64,000 nucleotides of DNA from Kribbella sindirgiensis. GTDB taxonomy: Bacteria; Actinomycetota; Actinomycetes; Propionibacteriales; Kribbellaceae. This document shows, piece by piece, positions 1 to 7,028 of the stretch (within the stretch, counting starts at the first letter, position 1; the number at the start of each line of letters is the position of its first letter). The position numbers were made by a program, and so were the translations under genes. The notes under the pieces were generated by a model. That model made no database searches and was not told the DNA's origin. It saw only the letters and a list, made by a program, of their open reading frames with translations. The stretch is from contig NZ_SJKA01000008.1 in assembly GCF_004331435.1 (NCBI RefSeq), forward strand, positions 248,001-312,000, given 5' to 3'.

Positions 1-166
1 GTGCTGGGACCTGTACGACCCGGAGGTCTACGGCTCGTACCGAATCTTCCGTGGTGGCGGTTTCGCGGACGAGGAGCGCTCTCTCGGCTCCACGGTCCGC
101 CGGCGATCGCATCCGACGTTCGCGATCGAGGACCTGGGATTCCGGGTCGCGCAGTCAGTCGGCTGA
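1..166 (+). CDS. C-terminal end of formylglycine-generating-enzyme family protein (partial)
   Basis: Reading frame 2 is open from the window edge to a TGA at 164-166 and gives about 54 residues. They contain YGSYRIFRGGGFADEE and then RRRSHPTFAIEDLGFRVA. The R-x-FRGG-x-(W/F) turn followed by RRxx-(P)-x-F-x-IxDLGFR is the C-terminal signature of the SUMF1/FGE-sulfatase fold, which oxidises cysteine to formylglycine in sulfatases or occurs in EgtB-like proteins. The catalytic region lies outside the window, so the subfamily cannot be set. The last 12 bases overlap the convergent oxidoreductase gene. Confidence 0.75.
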   Translation, partial: CWDLYDPEVYGSYRIFRGGGFADEERSLGSTVRRRSHPTFAIEDLGFRVAQSVG

Positions 167-1126
167 CGGTTTGAGGGCGAGCTTGCCGACCGTGGCGCGG
201 GCCTCGAGTTCGGCCAGGGCCTTCGGGCCGTCGGCGAGGTCGTAAACGGTCGGGCGGCCGGGTGGATACACACCCGCGTTGATCAGTTCGTCGAGCTCGT
301 CGAGGACCTCGGCGAACAGCTCGGGCGCGTGCCTGATCGTGGTGGTCAGGTGCTGGCCGATCACGTGCACCGGGTGCTTGAAGTTGAGCTCCCAGTTGCT
401 GATCGACGACTCACCCGCCGCGGCGCCGATCACCACGACCTTCCCGGTCACCCAGCGCGCGACCTCGACGCTCTGCCGGAACGTCTCGCCGCCCACGGAT
501 TCGAGCACGATGTCGGCACCACGCCCGCCCGTCAACCGACGTACCTCGGCCACCAGGTCGGCGGCCCCGATCACATGATCCGCGCCAAGCCGCCGTACGA
601 CGTCATGCTTGGACGCGGACGCGGTGGCGATCACCGTCGCGCCGTAGTGCTTGGCGATCCGGACCGCAGCCTGCCCCACACCACCGGCGGCGGCGTGGAT
701 CAGCACGGTGTCGCCCGCGGTCAGTTGTCCTAGGCGGAGAGATGCGAGAGCGGTTGCCCAGTTCAGGACCAGGCCGAGGGCCTCGTCGTCGCTCCAGCCG
801 GCGGGGACCGGTACGACGGCATTCGCGGGCATCAGCATGTACTCCGCGAACGCGCCGGCACCCGTACCGATCACGTGGTCGCCGAGCGCCACCTTCGTCA
901 CGTTGTCCCCCAGGGCGACGATCGTCCCGGCTGCCTCGAAGCCCGCGAGGTACGGCGGCTTCGGACCGCCGTCGTACGTGCCTCGTGTCTGCATCACGTC
1001 GGCGAAGTTCACCCCCGCCGCACCGACTTTCACGAGCACTTCCCCCGGCCCCGCTACCGGCACTGCGACCTCCACGAGCCGCATCGCTCCCGGACCGTCC
1101 AACGAAGGCTGTTCCAGCGCCCGCAC
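155..1126 (-). CDS. NADPH:quinone oxidoreductase, zinc-independent MDR family
   Basis: This 323-residue medium-chain dehydrogenase/reductase probably reduces quinones or enals with NADPH in the cytoplasm. The N-terminal GroES-like half contains GEVLVKVGAAGVNFADVMQTRG. The Rossmann half carries AAAGGVGQAAVRIAKHYGA near residues 145-165, followed by GADHVI and a late GKVVVIG strand. There is no cysteine cluster for structural zinc and the catalytic zinc ligands are absent, as in the QOR (Qor/CrtZ-like) branch. Its 3' end overlaps the partial gene on the other strand by 12 bp. The natural substrate is not predictable from sequence. Confidence 0.88.
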   Translation of the reverse strand: MRALEQPSLDGPGAMRLVEVAVPVAGPGEVLVKVGAAGVNFADVMQTRGTYDGGPKPPYLAGFEAAGTIVALGDNVTKVALGDHVIGTGAGAFAEYMLMPANAVVPVPAGWSDDEALGLVLNWATALASLRLGQLTAGDTVLIHAAAGGVGQAAVRIAKHYGATVIATASASKHDVVRRLGADHVIGAADLVAEVRRLTGGRGADIVLESVGGETFRQSVEVARWVTGKVVVIGAAAGESSISNWELNFKHPVHVIGQHLTTTIRHAPELFAEVLDELDELINAGVYPPGRPTVYDLADGPKALAELEARATVGKLALKPSAD

Positions 1127-1241
1127 GACTTCACCATCCTCTGATTTGTTTGATGCTGATCGTACACCTGTTCGCTGTTGGTCGAACTGTTGGCGCGAAA
1201 TCCGGTCGCTCTCGAACGACGAGGGCAGCTAGCTTGCCGGA

Positions 1242-1739
1242 ATGGAGCTGCCACTCATCACCCCCCGGCTGGCGCTCCGCTGGCCGATCGAGTCCGACTT
1301 CCAGACCCTCGTCGAACTGTGGACCGACCCCCGCGTCGCCCGCTTCATGGACGACTTCGGCCCCCGCGACGAACCCGCCGTCCGCGAATGGCTGGACCTC
1401 CACGCCAGCGGCACCAACCGGGACGGCACCCACCTCCAACTGATCCTCACCCGCCGAACCGACGCCACCCCCGTCGGCTGGCTAGGCCTGGGCGCCAGCG
1501 AAGACCCCACCGCCGACTGGAGCTTCGGCTACGCCATCCACCCCACCCACCGAACCAACGGCTACGCCACAGAAGCCCTAACCGCCGCCCTAACCCACCT
1601 GGACGTAACAGTCTGGGGCGAATGCCACCTCACGAACGCAGCCTCAGCCCACGTAATGCACTCCGCCGGCATGCAAGAACTACCCCCCACCACCAGCCGC
1701 CGCTTCCTCCACGCGAGGGGGCAGTCGGACGCGTGGTGA
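1242..1739 (+). CDS. GNAT family N-acetyltransferase (RimJ/RimL type)
   Basis: The 165-residue protein begins MELPLITPRLALRWPIESDF, the typical opening of RimJ/RimL-type acetyltransferases. It continues with the GYAIHPTHRTNGYATEAL motif, which equals the acetyl-CoA pyrophosphate loop (Q/R-x-x-G-x-G/A) in degenerate form, and with LTNAASAHVMHSAGM near the end. The target amine is unknown. The start is likely leaderless: TAGCTT at 1230-1235 lies 6 nt before the ATG. The last codons (GQSDAW-stop) fall inside the repeat that follows, so the present C-terminus may have been set by repeat insertion. Confidence 0.85.
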   Translation: MELPLITPRLALRWPIESDFQTLVELWTDPRVARFMDDFGPRDEPAVREWLDLHASGTNRDGTHLQLILTRRTDATPVGWLGLGASEDPTADWSFGYAIHPTHRTNGYATEALTAALTHLDVTVWGECHLTNAASAHVMHSAGMQELPPTTSRRFLHARGQSDAW

Positions 1740-2034
1740 GTGACCCGCGAACCCGACCCACGCGGGTGAGCTAACTGCCCAACCCAACCACCGCAGCCGA
1801 GCGAAGCGAAGGCGCCCACGCACGGGGCAGTTGGACATGTGGTGAGTGACCCACGAACCCGACCCACGCGGGTGAGCGAACTACCCAACCCAACCCCCGC
1901 AGCCGAGCGAAGCGAAGGCGCAAGGGGGTGCGGGTGGCGGAGCCCCCGCCGCGCGGCAAGCGAAGCGCAGCCGCACAAATGACGAAGGCGAGCCGCTCCG
2001 CGCATTCCGCGGACACGACTCGCCATCGCCTTCG
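1712..2034 (-). repeat. tRNA-Val downstream repeat, copy A
   Basis: Read on the minus strand, about 320 bp directly after tRNA-Val(GAC) match copy B (4364-4690) almost base for base. Order: a hairpin (CGAAGGCGA ... CTCGCCTTCG), TCATTTGTGCGGCTGCGCTT, a GCGGGGGCTCCGCC segment, then two tandem units of about 106 bp, each starting GCCTTCGCTTCGCTCGGCTG. Unit boundaries fall at 1919 and 1813. The repeat runs into the 3' end of the acetyltransferase gene. No protein-coding signal is evident. With copy B it forms a long inverted repeat around 2.3 kb. Confidence 0.85.
1983..2034 (-). terminator. Hairpin directly after tRNA-Val(GAC)
   Basis: Immediately after the tRNA 3' end, CGAAGGCGA is followed about 30 nt later by CTCGCCTTCG, forming a stem of about 10 bp. 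TCATTTGTG follows rather than a clean U-run. The same hairpin follows the other two tRNA-Val genes (4364, 8324), so it is probably the tRNA terminator or a 3'-processing signal. Confidence 0.6.
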
Positions 2035-2106
2035 TGGACGATACTGGGATCGAACCAGTGACCTCTTCCGTGTCAGGGAAGCGCGCTACCGCTGCGCCAA
2101 TCGTCC
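2035..2106 (-). tRNA. tRNA-Val(GAC)
   Basis: The 72-nt cloverleaf reads GGACGAT for the 5' acceptor strand and ATCGTCC plus discriminator A at the 3' end. The anticodon stem is CTTCC/GGAAG around the loop CTGACAC (anticodon GAC), and the T-loop is GGTTCGATCC. It is the last gene of a Gly-Cys-Val cluster transcribed leftward and appears identical to the copy at 8252-8323. CCA is not encoded. Confidence 0.96.
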
Positions 2107-2129
2107 AAGGGAACCTGGTGGGGTTCTCG

Positions 2130-2200
2130 AGGTGGAGACGGGATTCGAACCCGTGTACACGGCTTTGCAGGCCGTTGCCTCGCCTCTCGGCCACTCCACC
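2130..2200 (-). tRNA. tRNA-Cys(GCA)
   Basis: The 71-nt cloverleaf has acceptor GGTGGAG/CTCCACC with discriminator T, anticodon loop CTGCAAA (anticodon GCA), and T-arm CGGGTTCGAATCCCG. It is the middle gene of the leftward Gly-Cys-Val cluster and is identical in the second cluster at 8178-8248. Confidence 0.96.
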
Positions 2201-2249
2201 ACTGAGGCTGTTCGACATTTGAGGGTGTTGGCCTGCCGAACCCTCTCCG

Positions 2250-2322
2250 AGCGGACGACCGGGTTCGAACCGGCGACCTCAACCTTGGCAAGGTTGCGCT
2301 CTACCAACTGAGCTACGTCCGC
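2250..2322 (-). tRNA. tRNA-Gly(GCC)
   Basis: The 73-nt cloverleaf has acceptor GCGGACG/CGTCCGC, D-arm TAGCTCAGTTGGTAGAGC, anticodon stem CAACC/GGTTG around TTGCCAA (anticodon GCC), and a GGTTCGAACCC T-arm. It is the first gene of the leftward tRNA cluster and is identical to the copy at 8057-8129. Confidence 0.96.
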
Positions 2323-2359
2323 ACTGCGACCGGTTTTCGGTGTCTCCGGCGCGAGAAGA

Positions 2360-2387
2360 ACATTAGCCCATCTCCGCCTGAGTTCAA
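2360..2387 (-). promoter_or_regulatory. Promoter of the leftward Gly-Cys-Val tRNA cluster
   Basis: On the minus strand TTGAAC (2382-2387) and TAATGT (2360-2365) are separated by 16 bp and lie about 38 bp before the tRNA-Gly 5' end. This is a good match to a vegetative-sigma stable-RNA promoter. Confidence 0.65.
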
Positions 2388-2509
2388 AAACGGGGGTCCC
2401 CGGTCCGTCGACGTACCGTCATCAACTGCTCACCTTCGGACTCCCGCCCGGACTCCCGCGCGGACCGGGATCACCTGCGCACTAAGGTGTTCCGCGGAAG
2501 GAGCACCAC

Positions 2510-3328
2510 ATGCGTATCTGGCTCAACGGCGCGTTGCTGGACGACGAGGCGACGGTCTCGCCGCTGGATCACGGGCTGACCACCGGCGACGGCGTTTTCG
2601 AGACGATCAAGATCGAGAGCGGCCGGCCGTTCGCGGTCCGGCGGCATCTCGACCGGCTGGTCCGTTCGGCGGTCGGGCTCGGCCTCCCGGCGCCGGACGT
2701 CGCGGCGATCGAGTCCGGTATCGACGCGGTGGTCGCGGCGGATCCTGGGATCCCGTTCGGGCGGTTGCGGATCACGTACACGGGCGGCGTCTCTCCGCTG
2801 TCGTCGGACCGCGGTACGTCGGGCCCGACGGTCGTGATCGCGACGCAGGAGATCAAGCGCCCGTCGCCGGTGTCGGCGATCGTCACGGTCCCGTGGGTGC
2901 GCAACGAACGCAGCGCGGTCGCCGGCCTGAAGACCACGTCGTACGCCGAGAACGTCCGCGCGCTCGCCTACGCGAAGGAGCGCGGCGGCAGCGAGGCGAT
3001 CTTCGCGAACACGATCGGCAACCTCAGCGAAGGCACCGGCTCGAACATCTTCTGCGTGTACGACGGCGAACTCGTCACACCGACGCTGGCGTCAGGCGCC
3101 CTGGCCGGCGTCACTCGCGGCCTCGTCCTCGAATGGTTCGGCGGCGTCGAGCGCGACGTACCACTGGAGCACCTGTTCGACGCGGAGGAGATCTTCCTCA
3201 CATCCACCACCCGCGACGTCCAGGCCATCCACCGCGTAGACGACCATGCCCTCCCCGCCCCCGGCACAATCACCGCCCAGGTCACCAAAATCTTCACCGA
3301 ACGCTCGCTCGAAAACCCGAACCCGTAA
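2510..3328 (+). CDS. Class IV aminotransferase, aminodeoxychorismate-lyase-like
   Basis: This 272-residue fold-type IV PLP enzyme starts MRIWLNGALLDDEATVSPLD and has the DHGLTTGDGVFETIK block seen in PabC, BCAT and D-amino-acid transaminases. GLKTTSYAENVRAL around residues 142-155 supplies the PLP lysine. SEGTGSNIFCV binds phosphate, and LTSTTRDVQAI lies near the end. PabC would release 4-aminobenzoate and pyruvate from aminodeoxychorismate for folate synthesis. BCAT or D-amino-acid activity cannot be excluded, because no pabA/pabB is adjacent. The Shine-Dalgarno GGAAGGAG (2496-2503) fixes the start. Confidence 0.8.
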   Translation: MRIWLNGALLDDEATVSPLDHGLTTGDGVFETIKIESGRPFAVRRHLDRLVRSAVGLGLPAPDVAAIESGIDAVVAADPGIPFGRLRITYTGGVSPLSSDRGTSGPTVVIATQEIKRPSPVSAIVTVPWVRNERSAVAGLKTTSYAENVRALAYAKERGGSEAIFANTIGNLSEGTGSNIFCVYDGELVTPTLASGALAGVTRGLVLEWFGGVERDVPLEHLFDAEEIFLTSTTRDVQAIHRVDDHALPAPGTITAQVTKIFTERSLENPNP

Positions 3329-3334
3329 CCCGCC

Positions 3335-3381
3335 CTTTCCGGAACATAACTGCCACCAACCGCACAAAACCTTCCGGAAAG
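3335..3381. terminator. Inverted repeat between convergent genes
   Basis: CTTTCCGGAA (3335-3344) and TTCCGGAAAG (3372-3381) are perfect 10-bp inverted arms just after the aminotransferase stop, with a 27-nt loop. No U-tract follows. It probably ends transcription or protects the 3' end. Confidence 0.45.
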
Positions 3382-3425
3382 AGCACCGGCCGGCGCCGAC
3401 CGGCCCACCGCCACCGAGCCCGTTT

Positions 3426-3517
3426 CCAACGCGAGGGGATAACCCCGCGCGTTGGGGGTTCTCCCCTGGTACACCAACAGAGAACCCCCAACGGCAAGGG
3501 TTATCCGTTCGCGTTGG
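3426..3517. repeat. Large 92-bp imperfect palindrome
   Basis: Three nested arm pairs share one axis: CCAACGCGA (3426) with TCGCGTTGG (3509), GGATAACCC (3437) with GGGTTATCC (3498), and CGTTGGGGGTTCTC (3450) with GAGAACCCCCAACG (3480). The central loop is 16 nt. Arms of about 38 bp would fold into a very stable hairpin or cruciform between the convergent genes ending at 3328 and 3604. It may be a bidirectional terminator or a mobile palindromic repeat; no open frame or target duplication is evident. Confidence 0.7.
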
Positions 3518-3603
3518 CGCGCCGGGTCGACCGGCCCTCAGGTGCAAACCGGTGGTGCGTGTGGTGGGACGTGTGGCGTGGGACCGCGTGGCCGCCGGTT
3601 CGG

Positions 3604-4170
3604 TTACTCGCCCGAGGCCTTGCGGCGTTCGCGGTAGGCGGCTACGTGCAAGCGGTTGCCGCAGGTGCGGGCGTCGCAGTAGCGCTTGGAACGGTTGCGG
3701 GACAGGTCGATCAGGGCGTCGTCGCAATCCGGCGCCTCACATCTGCGGAGGCGTTCACGCTCGCCCGCCGAAATCACCTGCGCCAGCGCGATCCCGCACT
3801 CCACCGTGATCCGGCACGCCAACGACGCACCCGCACGGGAATAGTGGATGTGCCACGGGTGCCCGTCGTGGTTGGTCAGCCGCGGAGTCGACGTACCGCG
3901 CGCGATGATCGCGTTGATCATCGACGCCGCCGACGCGTCCGAATCCGTGGTGAACACCGGCGCGAACAACGGCCGCAGATCGCGGACCTCGGCCAGGTCC
4001 TTCTCCGTCAGCGTGTCGACCGCACTGAACTCCCGTTCCTGGACGAACTTCTCCAGTTCCTCCAGAGTCTCCAGCGAATCGACCTGGCTGTTCGGCCCGG
4101 GCATCGTGTTGACCAGCCGGACCAGCGTCCCGAGCGCCTGCTCGGTGTCGTGCGAGAAAGTCACAATCAC
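3604..4170 (-). CDS. CGNR zinc-finger / ABATE-domain regulator
   Basis: The 188-residue protein has an N-terminal helical stress-response domain (about 1-130, with LVRLVNT near the start) and a C-terminal CGNR zinc finger. The finger reads RRCEAPDCDDALIDLSRNRS followed by KRYCDARTCGNRLHVAAYRERR, giving the C-x4-C ... C-x4-C ligands. Such proteins are presumed DNA-binding regulators of actinobacteria and their targets are mostly unknown. It is transcribed away from tRNA-Val(CAC) and faces the aminotransferase gene. Nothing in the locus indicates a regulon. Confidence 0.85.
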   Translation of the reverse strand: MIVTFSHDTEQALGTLVRLVNTMPGPNSQVDSLETLEELEKFVQEREFSAVDTLTEKDLAEVRDLRPLFAPVFTTDSDASAASMINAIIARGTSTPRLTNHDGHPWHIHYSRAGASLACRITVECGIALAQVISAGERERLRRCEAPDCDDALIDLSRNRSKRYCDARTCGNRLHVAAYRERRKASGE

Positions 4171-4291
4171 GTCTCCAACGTGACGGGGTCTCCGTCCTGC
4201 AGCAAGAGTAGCCCGGCCCGATTAGATCGTCGCTTCATCATGCGCTATGGTTTCACCCGCAACACCACACAAGAAACATCAGCACCACCCC

Positions 4292-4363
4292 GGGCGATTG
4301 GCGCAGTGGTAGCGCGCTTCGTTCACACCGAAGAGGTCACTGGTTCGAACCCAGTATCGCCCA
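4292..4363 (+). tRNA. tRNA-Val(CAC)
   Basis: The 72-nt cloverleaf has acceptor GGGCGAT/ATCGCCC with discriminator A, anticodon stem CTTCG/CGAAG around TTCACAC (anticodon CAC), and T-arm GGTTCGAACCC. It differs from the two tRNA-Val(GAC) genes in acceptor and anticodon stems. TATGGT at 4246-4251 is a possible -10 element; a convincing -35 is not evident. Confidence 0.96.
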
Positions 4364-4415
4364 CGAAGGCGATGGCGAGTCGTGTCCGCGGAAAGCGCGG
4401 AGCGGCTCGCCTTCG
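4364..4415 (+). terminator. Hairpin directly after tRNA-Val(CAC)
   Basis: CGAAGGCGA starting at 4364 pairs with CTCGCCTTCG at 4406-4415, then TCATTTGTG. It is the same element as after the tRNA-Val genes at 2035 and 8252. Confidence 0.6.
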
Positions 4416-4755
4416 TCATTTGTGCGGCTGCGCTTCGCTTGCCGCGCGGCGGGGGCTCCGCCACCCGCACCCCCCCTTGCGCCTTCGCTTCGCTCGGCTG
4501 CGGTGGTTGGGTTGGGTAGTTCGCTCACCCGCGTGGGTCGGGTTCGTGGGTCACTCACCACACGTCCAACTGCCCCGTGCGTGGGCGCCTTCGCTTCGCT
4601 CGGCTGCGGTGGTCGGGTTAGGCAGTTAGCTCACCCGCGTGGGTCGGGTTTCGCGGGCCACTCACCACGCGTCCAACTGCCGCGCGGGTGGAGGCCTTCG
4701 CTTCGCTCGGTTCCGGGGTTGGGTTGGGCGGCTCGCTCGCCGGCGTGGGGTGGGT
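4364..4755 (+). repeat. tRNA-Val downstream repeat, copy B with three tandem units
   Basis: This is the counterpart of copy A in opposite orientation. After the hairpin come the GCGGCTGCGCTT and GCGGGGGCTCCGCC segments. Units then start GCCTTCGCTTCGCTCGG at 4481, 4587 and 4694, spaced 106 and 107 bp. Each contains CTCACCCGCGTGGGTCGGGT and a CACTCACCAC(A/G)CGTCCAACTGCC block; the third unit is degraded. The 462 bp between the tRNA and the next gene hold only this repeat and one terminator. No credible open frame was found. Confidence 0.85.
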
Positions 4756-4784
4756 GAGCCCGGGGTGTTGGGCACCCCGGGCTC
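4756..4784 (-). terminator. Terminator of the secreted SpaA-like protein gene
   Basis: GAGCCCGGGGTG (4756-4767) and CACCCCGGGCTC (4773-4784) form a perfect 12-bp stem with a 5-nt loop, about 40 bp after the stop of the minus-strand gene. Confidence 0.65.
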
Positions 4785-4825
4785 GTTGGCTCTGCCCCGG
4801 TTGGAGGGATGGGGCGGGGTCTTGT

Positions 4826-6202
4826 TTACGGGTCGATGACGATGGTGCAGGTGTAGGTGCCCGGGGGCAGGTTGGTTGCTGAGGTTGAGCCGTCGCCGTT
4901 CGTTCCGGTGGTGCCGGTGGCTACGGTGCCGGTGGGGCCGGTGCAGACCATGGTTGAGGCGGTGCCACCGTCGATTTGTGAGTTGACGGAGACGGAGAGG
5001 TCGGTCAGCGGGGTGTTGCCGAAGGTGACGGTTTCACCTGTGTACGGCGTGGCGGTGCAGCTTGCCACGTTGTCCACTACGACTGTCTTTGTGAGTGGAC
5101 CGTCGGCGACGTAGCCGGTCGGTAGGGTCTCGGTGACCGAGTAGCTGCCGAACTGCAGGTTGCCGAAGCACGTCTCGCCGTTGGCGTCGGTGGTCTGGGT
5201 GACGCCGTTCACGGTGAAGGGGACGCCTGCGTGCGGATGTGAGCCAGGCCCGTCGGCCGCGTGCTTCCTCGTCTTGGTGACCTTGATCGCGCCGCAGCTG
5301 GCGAGGTTGAGCGGTGCGGGAGCGATGAAGTCCTTCAGCGCCGCGGTGAACGAGTCGGACGACCGGCTCTTCAGGTACGCGCTACCGAACGACACGCATG
5401 GATCCGTGCCGCCGCCGAGCGCCGAGAAGTCGATCGACGCCTCACCGAACGTCCGCGACGACACCACGTTCGGGGACGTGGCCAGGCCGTCGGAGTCGGC
5501 TGCCGGGATCGCCGTGGTGTTGATCGACCCGGTTGCGTCGCCCTGCGCCGAAAGGTTCTGCTTGTCGCTCCAGCAGGGCAGGCTGTTCGAAGCCTCGCAT
5601 GCCGAGGTCGGCCCGGTGGTCAGCCAACGGGACAGGAAAAGCACCGGGTTGGTGCCGCCCTGTGACAGGTCGTACTGGATCAGTACGTCGCCTGCGGTCC
5701 GGACCGGAGTAATGCCGTTGGCACTGGTGGTCAGGGACTTGTTGAACTCGAAGTCCATGTTGGTGGTTCCGGACGGCTCCTGCACGCGGTGCCAGAACAG
5801 GTGCAGGAAGTCGGTGGTCGCGGTGTCCTCCAGGTAGACACCGAAGTTGAGCAGGTCGCTCTTGTTCGGCGGGATGCTGCCGTCGACGACCGTCGGCACC
5901 GCCGTGTCCTCCTTGGTGCCCTGGCCGAACGAGTCGTCCGTGGCACCGGTGGGTTTGTCTGCCTTCCGAGTCTCGGTGACGGAGGCCCAGTCGATCGACG
6001 GCGCCGCGTCGTCGACCTTGAGGTTCGCGTCGGTGTCGATCTCGAAATTGCTGCCCGCCAGACTGACCTCGGGATGCGAGGCCGCTGCGGGAGATACGAT
6101 CAGGGCGCTTGCCACCAGCAACAGCCCCGCGGCCCAGACCAGCGGCCGCCGCATCCTGCGTGAAGTGCCGGCCCGCGAGCCGGCGTCCAACGAAGACGTC
6201 AT
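4826..6202 (-). CDS. Secreted protein with SpaA/prealbumin-like repeat domain
   Basis: This 458-residue exported protein starts at the ATG at 6202, which has GAGGGGG about 6 nt upstream; longer frames lack such a site. A signal peptide follows a basic N-region (RRMRRPLVWAAGLLLVASAL ... PAAASHPE, about residues 18-45). Residues of about 50-330 are unclassified. A SpaA/Cna-B-like prealbumin fold follows: HAGVPFTVNGVTQTTDANGE, then FGSYSVTETLPTGY. A last Ig-like stretch ends LPPGTYTCTIVIDP. No LPxTG motif or C-terminal membrane anchor is visible, so it is probably released or loosely wall-bound. Such domains usually serve as adhesin stalks; the ligand is unknown. Confidence 0.75.
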   Translation of the reverse strand: MTSSLDAGSRAGTSRRMRRPLVWAAGLLLVASALIVSPAAASHPEVSLAGSNFEIDTDANLKVDDAAPSIDWASVTETRKADKPTGATDDSFGQGTKEDTAVPTVVDGSIPPNKSDLLNFGVYLEDTATTDFLHLFWHRVQEPSGTTNMDFEFNKSLTTSANGITPVRTAGDVLIQYDLSQGGTNPVLFLSRWLTTGPTSACEASNSLPCWSDKQNLSAQGDATGSINTTAIPAADSDGLATSPNVVSSRTFGEASIDFSALGGGTDPCVSFGSAYLKSRSSDSFTAALKDFIAPAPLNLASCGAIKVTKTRKHAADGPGSHPHAGVPFTVNGVTQTTDANGETCFGNLQFGSYSVTETLPTGYVADGPLTKTVVVDNVASCTATPYTGETVTFGNTPLTDLSVSVNSQIDGGTASTMVCTGPTGTVATGTTGTNGDGSTSATNLPPGTYTCTIVIDP

Positions 6203-6420
6203 TGTCTTCCCCCTCGGAGATCCAGATCCCGGACCGGGCATCGGCCGGGTGGTCTCCTCACGGCGAGGCGCGCGCGTAGCCCTCCCTACGCGGCCGGTGC
6301 GTCCCCATCCCCCGAGGCAGGGTCGCACACCAGCCCCCCAGCCGGCCGCGTCGCCAGAATTCCGCTGTTGACGCTACGCCCGCGAGAGCCGCCGTACAAC
6401 GGTTGATCACGGCCACTACC
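6203..6420 (-). other. GC-rich structured leader of the SpaA-like gene
   Basis: On the minus strand two stable hairpins precede the gene. One pairs GGTGTGCG with CGCACC (+ positions 6324-6331 and 6296-6301). The next pairs CGCGTAG with CTACGCG (6286-6292 and 6273-6279). A long untranslated leader is plausible. I compared it by eye with c-di-GMP and ydaO riboswitch cores and found only fragmentary likeness, so no class is assigned. Confidence 0.35.
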
Positions 6421-6494
6421 GCCACGGCCCGACCGGCCACGCCGCGTGCCGTAGCAGGGCGAAATCGCGCGATGACAACAGGTCTGCGCGCGCG

Positions 6495-6935
6495 TCAAAC
6501 GAGCCAGATCCCGTTGTCCAGCAGGACGCGGTCCTTGAGTTCGTTGACCTCGCGCCAGGCCTGGACCTTCGTCGGCGTGACCCGGAAGAACGGGTAGTTC
6601 GCCAACGGACGCGGGTCGAAGCCGGCCTTCGCCGCGAACGCGTCGCCCTCGGCCTCCGACACCTCGACGACCGCAACCGTGCCGGCCACATGGATCACGT
6701 CACGCACCTCCCCCAGCGTCAGCTGTACGACGGGATTAGTCAGCAGGTTCCGCGCCGTCGGGTTCGTCCGCGCTGTCGACAGCAGCAGCGTGCCGTCGCT
6801 CCACAGGAACGAGAGCGGCATCAGGTACGGCGTACCGTCGAGCGAGGCCGTGGACACCCAGGCGTCGACGTCCTTCTCCAGACGGTTCAGGACGTCCTGC
6901 TTGCGGACCTCCAACGGGCGGGCCTCTGCCGTCAT
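6495..6935 (-). CDS. PPOX-class flavin-binding split-barrel protein
   Basis: The 146-residue protein has the pyridoxamine-5'-phosphate-oxidase-like split barrel: WVSTASLDGTPYLMPLSFLW, LLLSTARTNPTARNL, and VQLTLGEVRDVIHVAGTVAV. A C-terminal TPTKVQAWREVNEL segment follows. Actinobacterial members bind FMN or F420 and reduce small molecules; the sequence does not say which. It is divergent from the sigma-factor gene with 93 bp between the start codons, so shared control is possible. Confidence 0.8.
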   Translation of the reverse strand: MTAEARPLEVRKQDVLNRLEKDVDAWVSTASLDGTPYLMPLSFLWSDGTLLLSTARTNPTARNLLTNPVVQLTLGEVRDVIHVAGTVAVVEVSEAEGDAFAAKAGFDPRPLANYPFFRVTPTKVQAWREVNELKDRVLLDNGIWLV

Positions 6936-7028
6936 CGCTCACTCCTCTGTCACATCTGGTGCTCGTACTCCGTCAATCGCATGACGGCGCTCGGCCGGTC
7001 AGTGTGACAGGTGAAGGATGTGGTCGGA

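Noticed and set aside
2893..4629. 578-codon plus-strand frame across aminotransferase, palindrome, CGNR gene and tRNA-Val
   Set aside because: It runs through a tRNA and repeats, is very Arg/Pro-rich, and is antisense or out of frame to real genes.
4364..4755. CRISPR-like array in the 106-bp tandem units
   Set aside because: Units are contiguous without unique spacers, differ in length by a base, decay outward, and no cas genes are present.
6203..6420. c-di-GMP (GEMM) or c-di-AMP (ydaO) riboswitch before the SpaA-like gene
   Set aside because: GGGGACGCA and a GTAGGGAGGGCTAC hairpin resemble pieces of the GEMM core, but the 5' half and ligand-pocket bases do not line up. Left as an unclassified structured leader; a covariance scan would decide.
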